This document shows positions 1-8,138 of a stretch of DNA of 64,000 nucleotides, one piece after another. Origin of the DNA: Vibrio ostreae (GTDB lineage: Bacteria > Pseudomonadota > Gammaproteobacteria > Enterobacterales > Vibrionaceae); contig NZ_CP076642.1 in the NCBI RefSeq assembly GCF_019226825.1, positions 310,001 through 374,000 of the forward strand, given 5' to 3'. Every line of letters begins with the position of its first letter. Positions within the stretch are counted from its first letter, which is position 1. Made by a program: the position numbers and the translations under genes. The notes beneath the pieces are model-generated. The model had not been told where the DNA came from. It saw only the letters and a list, made by a program, of their open reading frames with translations, and ran no database searches.

Positions 1-976
1 TACGTTACTGGGCCGTTTGCAGAGTATGAGCGAAGACACCATCTCGGCATTGATTGCCGGCGCCGTTATGTTTGGTGATGATGGGGAACTTTGGCTGCGT
101 AAAGGTGACGAATACTATGTCTTTGATGACGATACCTGGAACGAAAACGCCGACAAGGCCGGACTCTCTTTCAGCATAGCGTCACCGGAAAACACCTGTT
201 TTGTGCAGCGTGGTAATATCTGTTGGAATATTGAGGACCATTCTGACCTGTTACGTATAAGTATGGTGGTGTTGGTCATAGCCAACATCCTGCTGGTGAT
301 GGGTTGGTCGGTTTACCGATGGAATTCAAAGCGTCAGGATATGAAGAGCCGTATGTTGATTCTGCAAATCCTGACTCACGAACTGCGTACCCCAATCGCC
401 AGTTTGTCCTTGACGGTGGAAGGCTTCCGACGTGAATTCGAACATTTACCGGAGTCTGTATACGATGAGTTTCGTCGCCTGTGTGAAGATTCACGTCGTT
501 TACGCCAACTCGCTGAAGCAAGTAAAGATTATCTGCAATCGGATAATAAACCGCTAGCGACAGACTGGGTTCCATCCGTAGAAGAATGGTTAAGATTTAA
601 GGTTGAGGAAGAGTTCGCCGAACCGGTAGAACTGATCATCAACCAGGACATTGCTGCTAAGCTGAATGTGTACTGGCTTGGTACATGTGTCGACAATTTA
701 ATACGCAACGCGGTAAAGTATGGCGTTGCACCGGTGACGCTGGAAGTCATCACCCGAGCGGATGCTGTGACCATTAAGGTTAAGGACCAGGGAACGCTCA
801 CCAATAAGGATTGGCGTCATTTACGCAAGCCTTTCGTCAGTAAAAGTGGCTTAGGACTTGGTTTAACTATAGTAGAATCGATGGTCGGAAGAATGGGGGG
901 AACAATGAACCTCGTTGGACCACCGACCACATTTATATTGGAGATACCCTGTGAAACAGACATTGCTTCTTGTTGA
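1..976 (+). CDS. vxrA: VxrA-like sensor histidine kinase (5' truncated by window edge)
   Basis: This is the C-terminal part of a membrane sensor histidine kinase; the frame is open to the left edge, so the N-terminus and most of the periplasmic sensor are missing. Counting from the TTG codon at 17, a periplasmic stretch is followed by one transmembrane helix (about residues 80-100), an H-box with ILTHELRTP (phospho-acceptor His about 121), an N-box NLIRNAVKYG, and G boxes including GLGLGLTIV, so the kinase core is complete. It overlaps the response regulator gene by 26 bases, meaning tight translational coupling. The downstream order vxrB-vxrC-vxrD-vxrE identifies it as VxrA (also called WigK), which in V. 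cholerae controls type VI secretion, biofilm and cell-wall stress responses. That functional statement is knowledge of the family; the sequence shows only the kinase and its neighbours. Confidence 0.9.
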   Translation, partial: TLLGRLQSMSEDTISALIAGAVMFGDDGELWLRKGDEYYVFDDDTWNENADKAGLSFSIASPENTCFVQRGNICWNIEDHSDLLRISMVVLVIANILLVMGWSVYRWNSKRQDMKSRMLILQILTHELRTPIASLSLTVEGFRREFEHLPESVYDEFRRLCEDSRRLRQLAEASKDYLQSDNKPLATDWVPSVEEWLRFKVEEEFAEPVELIINQDIAAKLNVYWLGTCVDNLIRNAVKYGVAPVTLEVITRADAVTIKVKDQGTLTNKDWRHLRKPFVSKSGLGLGLTIVESMVGRMGGTMNLVGPPTTFILEIPCETDIASC

Positions 977-1610
977 AGATGACAAAAACCTCGCTGACGG
1001 CCTGTTGGTCAGTCTGGAGCAAGCAGGATATGACTGTTTACATGCAGAAACGATCGCTGCGGTAAAGCAGTATTGGGATCAAGCCGATTTGGTTATTCTC
1101 GATCGACAGCTTCCGGATGGTGACTCAGTTCAGCATCTTGCCGGCTGGAAAGAAATTAAAGATATTCCTGTTATTCTTCTGACCGCACTGGTCACAGTGA
1201 AAGACAAAGTAACCGGTCTGGATGCAGGTGCGAATGACTACCTGACTAAACCGTTTGCTGAAGCAGAACTGTTTGCCCGCGTTCGTGCGCAGCTTCGCCT
1301 GCCGGATAACGATGAGATGGATGACAGCAAAGTTGTGACTGACAATCTGATCATCGATAAAGCAACGCGTGAAGTGTTTTTTAACGGTGAGTCTGTGACT
1401 CTGACACGTACTGAGTTTGATCTGCTGCTGTTTTTGGCCAGCAACCTGGGCCGGGTGTTCACTCGTGATGAACTGCTTGACCACGTTTGGGGCTACAACC
1501 ATTTTCCAACGACTCGTACCGTGGATACACACGTACTGCAGCTGCGTCAGAAACTACCTGGCCTGGATATCGAGACGCTACGCGGCGTCGGATATAAAAT
1601 GAAAGCATAA
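951..1610 (+). CDS. vxrB: VxrB-like OmpR-family response regulator
   Basis: A two-domain response regulator of 219 residues. The receiver has the acidic pair EDD near residues 9-11, the likely phospho-acceptor Asp in LVILDRQLPDG (about residue 51), and the conserved Lys in LTKPF. The C-terminal half is an OmpR/PhoB winged helix with LTRTEFDLLLFLASN and the closing TVDTHVLQLRQKL...LRGVGYKM. I chose the GTG at 951 because a GGAG lies 7 bases upstream and the protein then begins directly with the receiver beta strand; an ATG at 915 would add 12 residues without a good ribosome binding site. It overlaps vxrA and is followed 2 bases later by vxrC. It should bind DNA after phosphorylation by VxrA; the cell-wall and type VI targets are known from V. 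cholerae. Confidence 0.93.
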   Translation: MKQTLLLVEDDKNLADGLLVSLEQAGYDCLHAETIAAVKQYWDQADLVILDRQLPDGDSVQHLAGWKEIKDIPVILLTALVTVKDKVTGLDAGANDYLTKPFAEAELFARVRAQLRLPDNDEMDDSKVVTDNLIIDKATREVFFNGESVTLTRTEFDLLLFLASNLGRVFTRDELLDHVWGYNHFPTTRTVDTHVLQLRQKLPGLDIETLRGVGYKMKA

Positions 1611-1612
1611 CA

Positions 1613-2491
1613 ATGCGATCATCGGCTTTACTGATTGGCACGCTGCTCAGCGTGCCTTTATCTGCCCAGGCAGTGGAGTGGTTTCAAAAAAGCACTCCGC
1701 TGACTCAGGCGCATCAAAACCTGCTCAACAACGATCTGGCAAGCATGTTCGCTTCTCTGGTTGAAGTCTGGCAGCTCGATCACAACAAAAACATTCGTTC
1801 ACACCTCGATGAACTATTGCTGCAATCACTGACTGTCGATTGCGGTAAAGGGTTAGATAACAAAGCATTTCCGGACTGGATTTCGGGAGTAACTCTGCGC
1901 AGAATTGATATTCAAAGCCCGGGGCGTGATGCGTACCAGGTTCTGATTGATGCCAAAGTGACCAAAGCGATCAGCGACATCAAGCTGACGCAGTGGGTCG
2001 ATAAACCACTTTCCAGTGACAGTACCTTTACCCGAACCGATCGTGACAGTGTCACATCAAGCACGCAATCGTATTTGAAACGTTACAATCTCAACACCAA
2101 ACTCAACATGGGCCTTTACCGTCTGGATATCACCGCTGCGGATAAAGAAACCTGGAGCTCGTGGATTATTTTCGGTCACCCGCAAGCAAAACAGACTGTG
2201 CGCTGGGCTTCGAAAGACCAATGGGTAGTCGAGAAAAATGCGCTGCTGAACCGCTATTGCCCGCTACCTAAACTGGGTGTCTCCCTGTTTGATTACGAAG
2301 ATGGTAAGTACAAAGAGATCTGGAAACAGACCTATGAGTCAGACTATCCGACCAAACTGGAGCAGGAAGACTTGCCCAATGATCGCTATGTGTTAGCGGT
2401 TTCGATGACCCATCATCGCTGGCAAGGTCCAATAGTTATTGAGCAATCTCAAGTTATCAGCAAAACATATGACGTTTCGCTAGATGAATAA
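1613..2491 (+). CDS. vxrC: VxrC, DUF2861 exported protein
   Basis: A 292-residue secreted protein starting two bases after the vxrB stop. Residues 1-20 form a typical Sec signal peptide (hydrophobic core, SAQA cleavage region), so the mature protein should be periplasmic. No enzymatic motif is visible. Size, signal peptide and position match the DUF2861 protein encoded third in the vxrABCDE operon of vibrios. Its molecular role is not established to my knowledge; position suggests it helps sense or respond to envelope stress alongside VxrA. Translation is almost certainly coupled to vxrB. Confidence 0.85.
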   Translation: MRSSALLIGTLLSVPLSAQAVEWFQKSTPLTQAHQNLLNNDLASMFASLVEVWQLDHNKNIRSHLDELLLQSLTVDCGKGLDNKAFPDWISGVTLRRIDIQSPGRDAYQVLIDAKVTKAISDIKLTQWVDKPLSSDSTFTRTDRDSVTSSTQSYLKRYNLNTKLNMGLYRLDITAADKETWSSWIIFGHPQAKQTVRWASKDQWVVEKNALLNRYCPLPKLGVSLFDYEDGKYKEIWKQTYESDYPTKLEQEDLPNDRYVLAVSMTHHRWQGPIVIEQSQVISKTYDVSLDE

Positions 2492-2552
2492 CTAAAGTTC
2501 ATGGAAAATACGCCGTTATATAACCGAATGGATACAATGGTTGGGTAACGGC

Positions 2553-3722
2553 ATGAATACTAAATTAAAGTTTCTCGCGCTGGCTGTCTCTCTGACAGCT
2601 CCGGGCGTATTCGCAGCCAACTACGCGATTGAAGCGCGTGGTGATGCGATGGGTGGTGTCGGAGTAGTGGCGGCAAACTACCTGACAGCTCCTTTCTATA
2701 ATCCGGCGATTGTGGCGATTTATCGTCGCAACGATGATGCCGGTATGATTCTTCCCAGCGTTGGTATCAACTACAACGACCCGGACAATCTGGTCGATAA
2801 TATGGATGCCATTTCTGATCTGATCGACAGCGGTGATGCTTCCCGCGCTGCCGAGCTGCAGGCTAAAATGGATGAAGTGAACGGCGATGTAGTCAATGCC
2901 AACGTTGGCGGTGTCGTCGCCTTTGGTATTCCGAACCAGTACCTGTCTATGAACCTGTTCGGCAAGGCCTATGCTGAAACTTTTGCCACGCCGCACATTG
3001 CTGACAATTGCAGCACACCGGCGAACACCGACTTGTGTACCCTTGAGAATGCTCAGAACAGTACCGTTAATGCGGTATCGGTTGCAGTGACGGAAGTCGG
3101 TATTTCACTGGCCAAGTATCAAACCTTCCTTGGCCAACACATGTCGTTTGGTATCAGCCCGAAATTACAACGTATCTACACTTATGTGTATGAAGCGGGC
3201 ATCGACAACTACGATATTTCTGACTTACGTGAAAACAGCCGTGGCGAAACTACGTTTAACATCGATGCTGGTGCTCTGTGGTTTCATGGTCCGTTCCGTA
3301 TTGGTCTGGCTGCCAGCAATCTGATCAGCCGTGATATCGAAACGCGGAGCGTGGTTTCGCAGGTAGCCGGTAATCCAAACCTGCAGTACTCGTATCAGAT
3401 TCGTCCGCAATACACCGTAGGGGCGGGCATCGTTGCTGACTACGTTACTCTGAGTGTTGATTACGATCTGAATGAAGACAAACGCTTTGATGACTTTGCC
3501 GATAACACCCAGATGATTCGCGTCGGTGGTGAAATCGATTTGATGCGTCAGCTAAAATTGCGCGCCGGTTATAACAAGAACCTGGCATACAGTGGCAGTG
3601 AAGGGACGGTGACCGCGGGTATTGGTTTATCGCCACTTAATTTCTTCCAGCTTGATATCGGTGCCAGCTACACCAATGAAAATGCCATGGGTGGATACGT
3701 AAACTTCCTTGCGAGTTACTAA
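2553..3722 (+). CDS. vxrD: VxrD, TraF-like outer-membrane beta-barrel protein
   Basis: A 389-residue exported protein. The ATG at 2553 gives a clean signal peptide ending at about residue 21 (PGVFA, then ANYAIEARG); an in-frame TTG at 2541 would only lengthen the leader. The mature part begins with a GDAMGGVGVV...APFYNPA motif like that of FadL/OmpP1-type and 'conjugal transfer TraF-like' proteins, and the rest alternates polar and apolar residues as a beta barrel does, closing with a final strand ending in NFLASY. It is the fourth gene of the vxr operon, 61 bases after vxrC. The name refers to operon position; transport or structural activity is not shown by sequence. Confidence 0.85.
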   Translation: MNTKLKFLALAVSLTAPGVFAANYAIEARGDAMGGVGVVAANYLTAPFYNPAIVAIYRRNDDAGMILPSVGINYNDPDNLVDNMDAISDLIDSGDASRAAELQAKMDEVNGDVVNANVGGVVAFGIPNQYLSMNLFGKAYAETFATPHIADNCSTPANTDLCTLENAQNSTVNAVSVAVTEVGISLAKYQTFLGQHMSFGISPKLQRIYTYVYEAGIDNYDISDLRENSRGETTFNIDAGALWFHGPFRIGLAASNLISRDIETRSVVSQVAGNPNLQYSYQIRPQYTVGAGIVADYVTLSVDYDLNEDKRFDDFADNTQMIRVGGEIDLMRQLKLRAGYNKNLAYSGSEGTVTAGIGLSPLNFFQLDIGASYTNENAMGGYVNFLASY

Positions 3723-3739
3723 ACGAACCTCTATAGTTG

Positions 3740-3765
3740 GGCTCCTTAATTAAGGAGCCTTTTTT
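3740..3765 (+). terminator. Intrinsic terminator/attenuator whose 3' arm contains the vxrE ribosome binding site
   Basis: A perfect palindrome (GGCTCCTTA/TAAGGAGCC, 3740-3759) followed at once by six T residues (3760-3765) has the form of a rho-independent terminator, yet the ATG of vxrE begins at 3766. The AAGGAG in the 3' arm is also the only ribosome binding site available to vxrE. The hairpin should therefore both end most vxrABCD transcripts and hide the vxrE binding site in those that read through. Confidence 0.75.
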
Positions 3766-3927
3766 ATGTTTGATGATTTACCTACCTTAAGCCACGCCGA
3801 GCAACAGGCGGCGGTCGAAAAAATTCAGCAGTTGATGGCGCAGGGCATCAGTACTGCAGAAGCAATTAAAATCGTAGCGCAGCAAATCCGCAAGGAGCAG
3901 CAGCAACAAGCAGACAACCAAGAATAG
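3766..3927 (+). CDS. vxrE: VxrE, UPF0181 (YoaH family) small protein
   Basis: A 53-residue acidic/glutamine-rich protein. The opening [20 protein letters not shown] and following [21 protein letters not shown] match the pattern of the YoaH/UPF0181 family, which is normally 50-60 residues. It is the last gene of the vxrABCDE operon. Its start codon directly follows the T-run of a terminator hairpin that also contains its Shine-Dalgarno sequence, so its expression is probably kept low or conditional. Function is unknown; its presence in the Vxr operon is conserved in vibrios. Confidence 0.85.
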   Translation: MFDDLPTLSHAEQQAAVEKIQQLMAQGISTAEAIKIVAQQIRKEQQQQADNQE

Positions 3928-3928
3928 G

Positions 3929-3951
3929 GCACGTAACGTGCTCTTTTTTTT
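3929..3951 (+). terminator. Terminator of the vxr operon
   Basis: Stem GCACG/CGTGC with loop TAA (3929-3941), extended by G-T/G-C pairs, followed by CTC and a run of eight T residues. It starts two bases after the vxrE stop codon. Confidence 0.8.
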
Positions 3952-4438
3952 GCCTTTCAAAACTCCCCATCACTGTGTCTACCCGCCACATTTCAGATCT
4001 GGCCCAGTATAACCCTTAATAAACATAAAGTTACCGCAGAGTAAAATGCTGCCCGTTTCTTCGCCTGAAAGTTTCCTGTAATTTTATTACAACCTGGATT
4101 CAGGTTAAAAAATAAGCCAGTATTTTATGCTGATACGTGACGGTGTGATTGCTTACTCTTGGCAGATGCAAAGTCGCAGCGGGATTGAGAGGGTTTAGGC
4201 AGGTGTTGTGTTTAATCTGAATCCTGGCGTGCGGCAGAGGTCGCCCCGCAAGCCAGATTCAACGTAAAATAAGAACCAGTGTGTGTAAGAACCAGATAAT
4301 CTTCCAACGGGGTTATAGACGCGGTACGGGTAGTGAATCCGGGATGTTGAGCCTGCCTGAATGTGTTCAGTATACAGGCTCCTGATGATGGCATTGGATG
4401 TTTTCAGGTGCGACAAGACGCTATGGCGCTGGTGACGA
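3952..4438. other. Intergenic stretch without a supported gene
   Basis: About 490 bases between the vxr operon terminator and the convergent kinase-fold gene. It contains a small inverted repeat (AACCTG/CAGGTT near 4090-4107) without a T-run in either direction, and a direct repeat of AAGAACCAG near 4270-4295. Open frames here on the minus strand have no ribosome binding sites or recognisable protein features. No promoter or RNA gene could be supported. Confidence 0.5.
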
Positions 4439-5164
4439 CTAATTAAGGTCGACGCAAGCAAGAAAGCGCGCCAACAGCACCAACTGTTTAGACAGTCGAT
4501 TGGGCTTGAACAGCAAGACAGTATGAGCAAGCCAGATATAACGATTCAATTTTCTGCTGACACGTTTGAACTCAGCGCGAACCGACTCATTACTTCCGGC
4601 AATCCAGGCTTCTACGGCGCGCATACGCGTTTGCTGACTCACGCTGTGTAGACGGTATGAGTCGAGCAGAAACAGTACGACATCTCGAACTTTTCGCGCC
4701 GGGTCACTACTGATCTGGGCTTCTTCCAGGTCGACAAACGTGACTTTACCATTTTGATTGACCAGAATGTCACGCATTGCCGGCCTGCCGTGGATAAAGT
4801 TCTTTTGATGCATCTCATTTAATGCCCACATCGCCCGGCGGAAGAGTAACTTAGGCGAATTGGCGTCTGTTTTATTGATTGGGGAGCCGCCATCTTCGGT
4901 AATAAACCAGGATTTATTGACATAGCGAAGTCGGGCGACCGGTAGTTGGTGCGCCATGGCATATTGATACGCTTTCACTTCATGTAAGAATCGCTGCTCC
5001 GGCGTATCGGCACTATGTAATGCCAGCTTGCGAAAACGTTTGTTAACACGTGCCAGAGTGCTCAGCGTTCGGTTGAGAAGGTTTCGTTTGTCCTCACCGC
5101 GTTTTTTAAGCCAAAAGGTTTGCTCTGCCCAGCGAAAGTGATAGACGTAATTTTGTTTTTTCAT
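4439..5164 (-). CDS. Protein-kinase-fold (RIO/WaaP-like) phosphotransferase
   Basis: A 241-residue protein that resembles small bacterial kinase-fold enzymes acting on lipopolysaccharide or unknown substrates. The segment FIHGRPAMRDILVNQNGKVTFVDLEEA corresponds in position to the catalytic loop and the metal-binding DFG-like strand (here VDLEE) of the kinase fold, but the loop reads HGRPAMRD instead of the usual HGDxxxxN. The N-terminal lobe is basic with a lysine-rich run (about residues 14-45). I chose the ATG at 5164 because the frame upstream is low in quality and the protein starts MKKQNYVYHF. It has no operon partner: it is convergent with the vxr operon and followed upstream by a decayed region. 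Substrate unknown. Confidence 0.65.
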   Translation of the reverse strand: MKKQNYVYHFRWAEQTFWLKKRGEDKRNLLNRTLSTLARVNKRFRKLALHSADTPEQRFLHEVKAYQYAMAHQLPVARLRYVNKSWFITEDGGSPINKTDANSPKLLFRRAMWALNEMHQKNFIHGRPAMRDILVNQNGKVTFVDLEEAQISSDPARKVRDVVLFLLDSYRLHSVSQQTRMRAVEAWIAGSNESVRAEFKRVSRKLNRYIWLAHTVLLFKPNRLSKQLVLLARFLACVDLN

Positions 5165-6078
5165 TTTACTTATGATCACGTACTTTGTGTTGAGTCGTGA
5201 AACTATAAAACAGTGTACAATTGCAGCAAGATAAGAAAATTTCACAACACTTTGAATAGGGGAATAAAACCTGGAGTGTCTTTCGTTGAGGGTAACCTTA
5301 TCTGTGACGGAGTCACTCAAAGGTAGCCGATCTGTAACCCTTTATTTATCTCGTCGCATCCTATCTTATCGGTGATAACCGACCGTAAACTTTTGGTATT
5401 TTCGCGGAACTACGCAAAGTGACAAACCGTGCTTAACTGAATACCAGCAATGTATACCTAGTGCACTATAACTAATTTCATGCTTTGCGAAATCATCATG
5501 AGTATCCCAATAGACTTCATATCAGTGGCACCAGACTAATAGCTTCAAACAGAAACAAGCACGGCGAAGCTGGGCAAAAACTGTAGTAGATAGTTGATTT
5601 TGATAGCAAAACTAGTTCGTACACTGAAACGTTTGTAGTAATGATTGCAACGATCCTAGAGTGGCGTCGGCTGGCTGACGATTAATGATGGCATTATCGA
5701 GTTCGGTACTAGCCATAGACCACCCGGACTTACTCACCGCCAGTGTGACCAATATGGTGGCCTGATTGGTACGGCCATCCCTGTACTGCTGGGCCTGTGG
5801 GAAGTGGTCAAGAGTTTAAATAGATGGTGGAGCAGGTGATAACAGGCCGGTCGAATGGGGTACGTCGAGTTACACCACGGTGATTGCCCTTAAAACGGAT
5901 ATTGGTTGGATAAAGAAAATCATTGAACAATTTGACGTCCAAAAAAGTTCATTAAAAACAGGTGGTTAAACTAATGTGCCAACTATTGTTCCTATTCCCG
6001 CTGCTTAGTAACTTTGGTATAAAAGTTAGACTCGTAATGAGTAACCTCGTTGGCGAATCCAACCTAGAAGGAAAAATC
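5165..6078. other. Decayed, gene-poor stretch
   Basis: About 900 bases with no intact coding sequence. All six frames are interrupted often. The only readable plus-strand fragment is near 5730-5840, a short hydrophobic stretch (GGLIGTAIPVLLGLWEVVK) that ends at a stop; it suggests the tail of a former small membrane protein but cannot be assigned. No repeat, tRNA or attachment site was seen. Confidence 0.4.
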
Positions 6079-6327
6079 ATGAAACAAACAATAAACATCA
6101 TAGATGGTAGCGGAAGTCCAATTAGTCAATTTGAGTCTGACGTCGTGCCGCGCATAGGTGAATGGATTGCATTATCGGATTCAGCTTTCACTGGTTATTA
6201 CGAAGTAAAGAACGTTCTGCATACATATTTTTTTGAAGGTGAATCCGCGGCTAGTAGCCTGGATGTTGCAGAAGTTGATATCTGGTTAGATAAAGTAGAT
6301 GACAACAAGATTCCTCGTTATCTCTAA
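6079..6327 (+). CDS. Small hypothetical protein (82 residues)
   Basis: An 82-residue acidic soluble protein starting MKQTINIIDGSG. The ATG at 6079 is preceded by AAGGA six bases upstream, whereas the longer in-frame start at 5962 has no binding site. It is followed 20 bases later by a strong intrinsic terminator, so it is probably a single-gene transcript. It has no recognised domain; the predicted beta-rich layout and a VVPRIGEWI segment resemble small proteins often carried in accessory regions. No function can be given. Confidence 0.6.
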   Translation: MKQTINIIDGSGSPISQFESDVVPRIGEWIALSDSAFTGYYEVKNVLHTYFFEGESAASSLDVAEVDIWLDKVDDNKIPRYL

Positions 6328-6345
6328 TTAGCTTGCTGAATATTC

Positions 6346-6370
6346 AAAGCCCGCACAACGCGGGCTTTTT
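6346..6370 (+). terminator. Intrinsic terminator after the 82-residue gene
   Basis: Stem GCCCGC/GCGGGC (6349-6365) with loop ACAAC, then TTTTTG. It lies 20 bases downstream of the stop codon at 6327. Confidence 0.8.
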
Positions 6371-6467
6371 GCTATTTAAATTTAGTCGGGATCTAAGGTG
6401 CGGCGGTCATACGGGGACCACTACGAAACGGCAGTAAGTTCGGCTTGGTCGGGTAAATCTTGGCGTA

Positions 6468-6662
6468 TTAAATGTGACCGTGTAACTCAAGCAATTGTTG
6501 GTATTCATCGCGCCAGATGGCAAAGGACGCTAATTCTTTGGGATTGAATTCGCGCCCGGTCGGCGTGATGAGTACGCCACGCGGTTCGTCAATGCGAAAG
6601 CCTGACCAGCAGATGTCGTTGGGCAGATAACCCAGCGTTTTGATCAGCAGCTTTTCCGCCAT
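6468..6662 (-). CDS. Small hypothetical protein (64 residues)
   Basis: A 64-residue open frame with ordered composition: MAEKLLIKTLGYLPNDICW, a GREFNPKELASFAIWRDEYQQL helix-like segment and no low-complexity sequence. An in-frame stop lies 27 bases upstream of the ATG, so it is not the tail of a longer frame, but there is no clear ribosome binding site. It may be an intact small gene or a fragment left in a decaying region; I do not recognise the family. Confidence 0.4.
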   Translation of the reverse strand: MAEKLLIKTLGYLPNDICWSGFRIDEPRGVLITPTGREFNPKELASFAIWRDEYQQLLELHGHI

Positions 6663-6827
6663 GGGATTAATGACGACAGAGCCATTGGGTCAGCGTTGGT
6701 GACCGGTTGCTCAGCGCCAGCAAATGTTGATGAAGCACGTAAAGATAACTGGAGTGCGCATGAAATCCAAAGGGAAACTTTGATAAGCTAACGTACATTG
6801 AATGTAACCAGGGTAAACCGGACAACT

Positions 6828-7147
6828 GTGCTAAGAAAGGAGCTGACGTCCCGCACCAAAGTTGAAGATGCTGTGGTGATCTTCTACGACAAACTCGGGC
6901 CTTTAACCGCGATGATGGCCATGCACTTAGCTTAACTCTGCGCAGCACTCGATAGACACTTCGGTCATCGTGTCGGTGTCAAAGCTGGCGCGTTAATGAA
7001 TGAATGGGTTGAAACGATGAAAGAGCCAAATTTACTGGAGTCAAACTGCGTTCGGAAATCCCAGTCGATACCAAGTTCATTGGCTGGGTGATCTTATCAA
7101 TGGCTTTGGACGGACTAATGTTGGTGGCTTACACCTCTTTAGATTAA
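6828..7147 (+). pseudogene. Decayed regulator-like gene (possible TetR-family C-terminus)
   Basis: Two plus-strand frames read as protein but are separated by an in-frame TAA at 6933 and a later frame change near 7020-7030. The first gives LTSRTKVEDAVVIFYDKLGPLT...; the second gives KLRSEIPVDTKFIGWVILSM followed by ALDGLMLVAYTSLD and a stop at 7145-7147. The second piece resembles the C-terminal ligand/dimer region of TetR-family regulators (length and ALDGL pattern). A strong hairpin terminator follows 50 bases later, as expected for a former gene. The family assignment is weak; that it is broken is clear from the sequence. Confidence 0.4.
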
Positions 7148-7195
7148 TTACTACAGTGCGCATTATGTACGTTATGTTAAATTATATTCGCTATT

Positions 7196-7232
7196 AAGAA
7201 GAGTACCTGTCTGAGGTACTCTTCTCTCTTTT
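7196..7232 (+). terminator. Hairpin terminator after the decayed gene
   Basis: A near-perfect stem AGAAGAGTACC/GGTACTCTTCT (7197-7224) with loop TGTCTGA, followed by a T-rich CTCTTTTCT. It could also serve transcripts from the yciH side. Confidence 0.7.
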
Positions 7233-7347
7233 CTGGTGGAAAGCTTTATGCGGTTTACGGCATGGTTTATTGAACATAACTGTATTTACCATAAAATAGC
7301 TAATAACTACTTTGCTATCTGCCGATATCAACCTGGTTATTAGCCGA

Positions 7348-7659
7348 TTAACCGCCGGCTAATTTGACCTTAAAACCTTTCTTTTCCAGCAGCGCTTTAA
7401 TTTTGTCGCGCATGTCGCCTTGGATCTCGATGTCGCCATCTTTTACTGAACCGCCGCAACCGCAGACTTTCTTAAGTTCCGCTGCCAAAAGTTTGAGTGG
7501 CGCGTCTTCCAGGTCCAGACCTTTGACGATACAAACGCCTTTGCCTTTACGGCCTTTGGTTTCTTTGTGAATACGAACGATACCATCACCTTTAGGACGT
7601 TCGGTTTTCTCTGGTTCCTGTTGAATTCGGCCGACTTCTGTCGAATATACAAGTGTCAT
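7348..7659 (-). CDS. yciH: YciH/Sui1-family translation initiation factor-like protein
   Basis: A 103-residue homologue of eukaryotic eIF1 (SUI1 fold). The signature core RIHKETKGRKGKGVCIVKGL, then LAAELKKVCGCGGSVKDGDIEIQGD and a C-terminal ALLEKKGFKVKLAGG are all present, and length matches E. coli YciH (about 108 residues). The family is thought to help start-site selection or discriminate against weak initiation sites on the 30S subunit. It lies 9 bases downstream of the DUF3319 gene on the same strand, so the two may form an operon. Confidence 0.92.
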   Translation of the reverse strand: MTLVYSTEVGRIQQEPEKTERPKGDGIVRIHKETKGRKGKGVCIVKGLDLEDAPLKLLAAELKKVCGCGGSVKDGDIEIQGDMRDKIKALLEKKGFKVKLAGG

Positions 7660-7668
7660 AACAATCTA

Positions 7669-8049
7669 CTACTTTTTTTGTTGGGCTTCAGCGCGCTGTC
7701 TAGCGAGTAAGTATGCCTCGATATGCTTTTGAATGGCAACTTTTGAGCCTTTAATTAAGCGTCCATTGAAAAAACAATACCAACCATTCGCTTCACCAGT
7801 GTCGTTCTTCAGAGCAAATCCGTTAAAGTTCTCCTGAATTCCGGCAGCAGCTTCCCGTTTACGTCCAACCGAATCGAACTCTTTCGGGTCGATGATCGAA
7901 GCGGTTTCACACCACCAGTCGATGCTCTTTTTTACCGCGGCTAAGTTACCAGTTAAAAGATGGTTCTTAATCTTAACTTGCCATATTTCCGTAGAATTGT
8001 TCGCAGATTGGAGGTTAAATCCTCGATAAGTCGCTATTGGCATAAGCAT
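7669..8049 (-). CDS. DUF3319 family hypothetical protein
   Basis: A 126-residue soluble protein with IATYRGFNLQSANN near the start, WCETASIIDPKEF in the middle and a C-terminal helix IQKHIEAYLLARQRAEAQQKK. The arrangement matches the DUF3319 proteins found mainly in vibrios, recalled from memory rather than searched. Two ATG codons (8049 and 8043) are possible starts. It is followed by yciH after 9 bases and is divergent from the recombinase gene. Function unknown. Confidence 0.7.
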   Translation of the reverse strand: MLMPIATYRGFNLQSANNSTEIWQVKIKNHLLTGNLAAVKKSIDWWCETASIIDPKEFDSVGRKREAAAGIQENFNGFALKNDTGEANGWYCFFNGRLIKGSKVAIQKHIEAYLLARQRAEAQQKK

Positions 8050-8138
8050 CTTTTTCTTTTGGTTACGGTTAATTAAATAATAATTGTATATTTCGTGTTA
8101 GCAAGTATATTTATTGGCAAACAAGTTAGTTATAGTGC

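Noticed and set aside
4195..4530. Open frames on the minus strand beyond the kinase-fold gene
   Set aside because: They overlap the end of the kinase-fold gene and lack start signals; composition looks like the shadow of the other strand.
5730..5845. Possible PAAR-like or phage fragment (hydrophobic run ending near a stop)
   Set aside because: Only about 30 residues readable, no PAAR Gly/Asp motifs, no flanking homologous frames.
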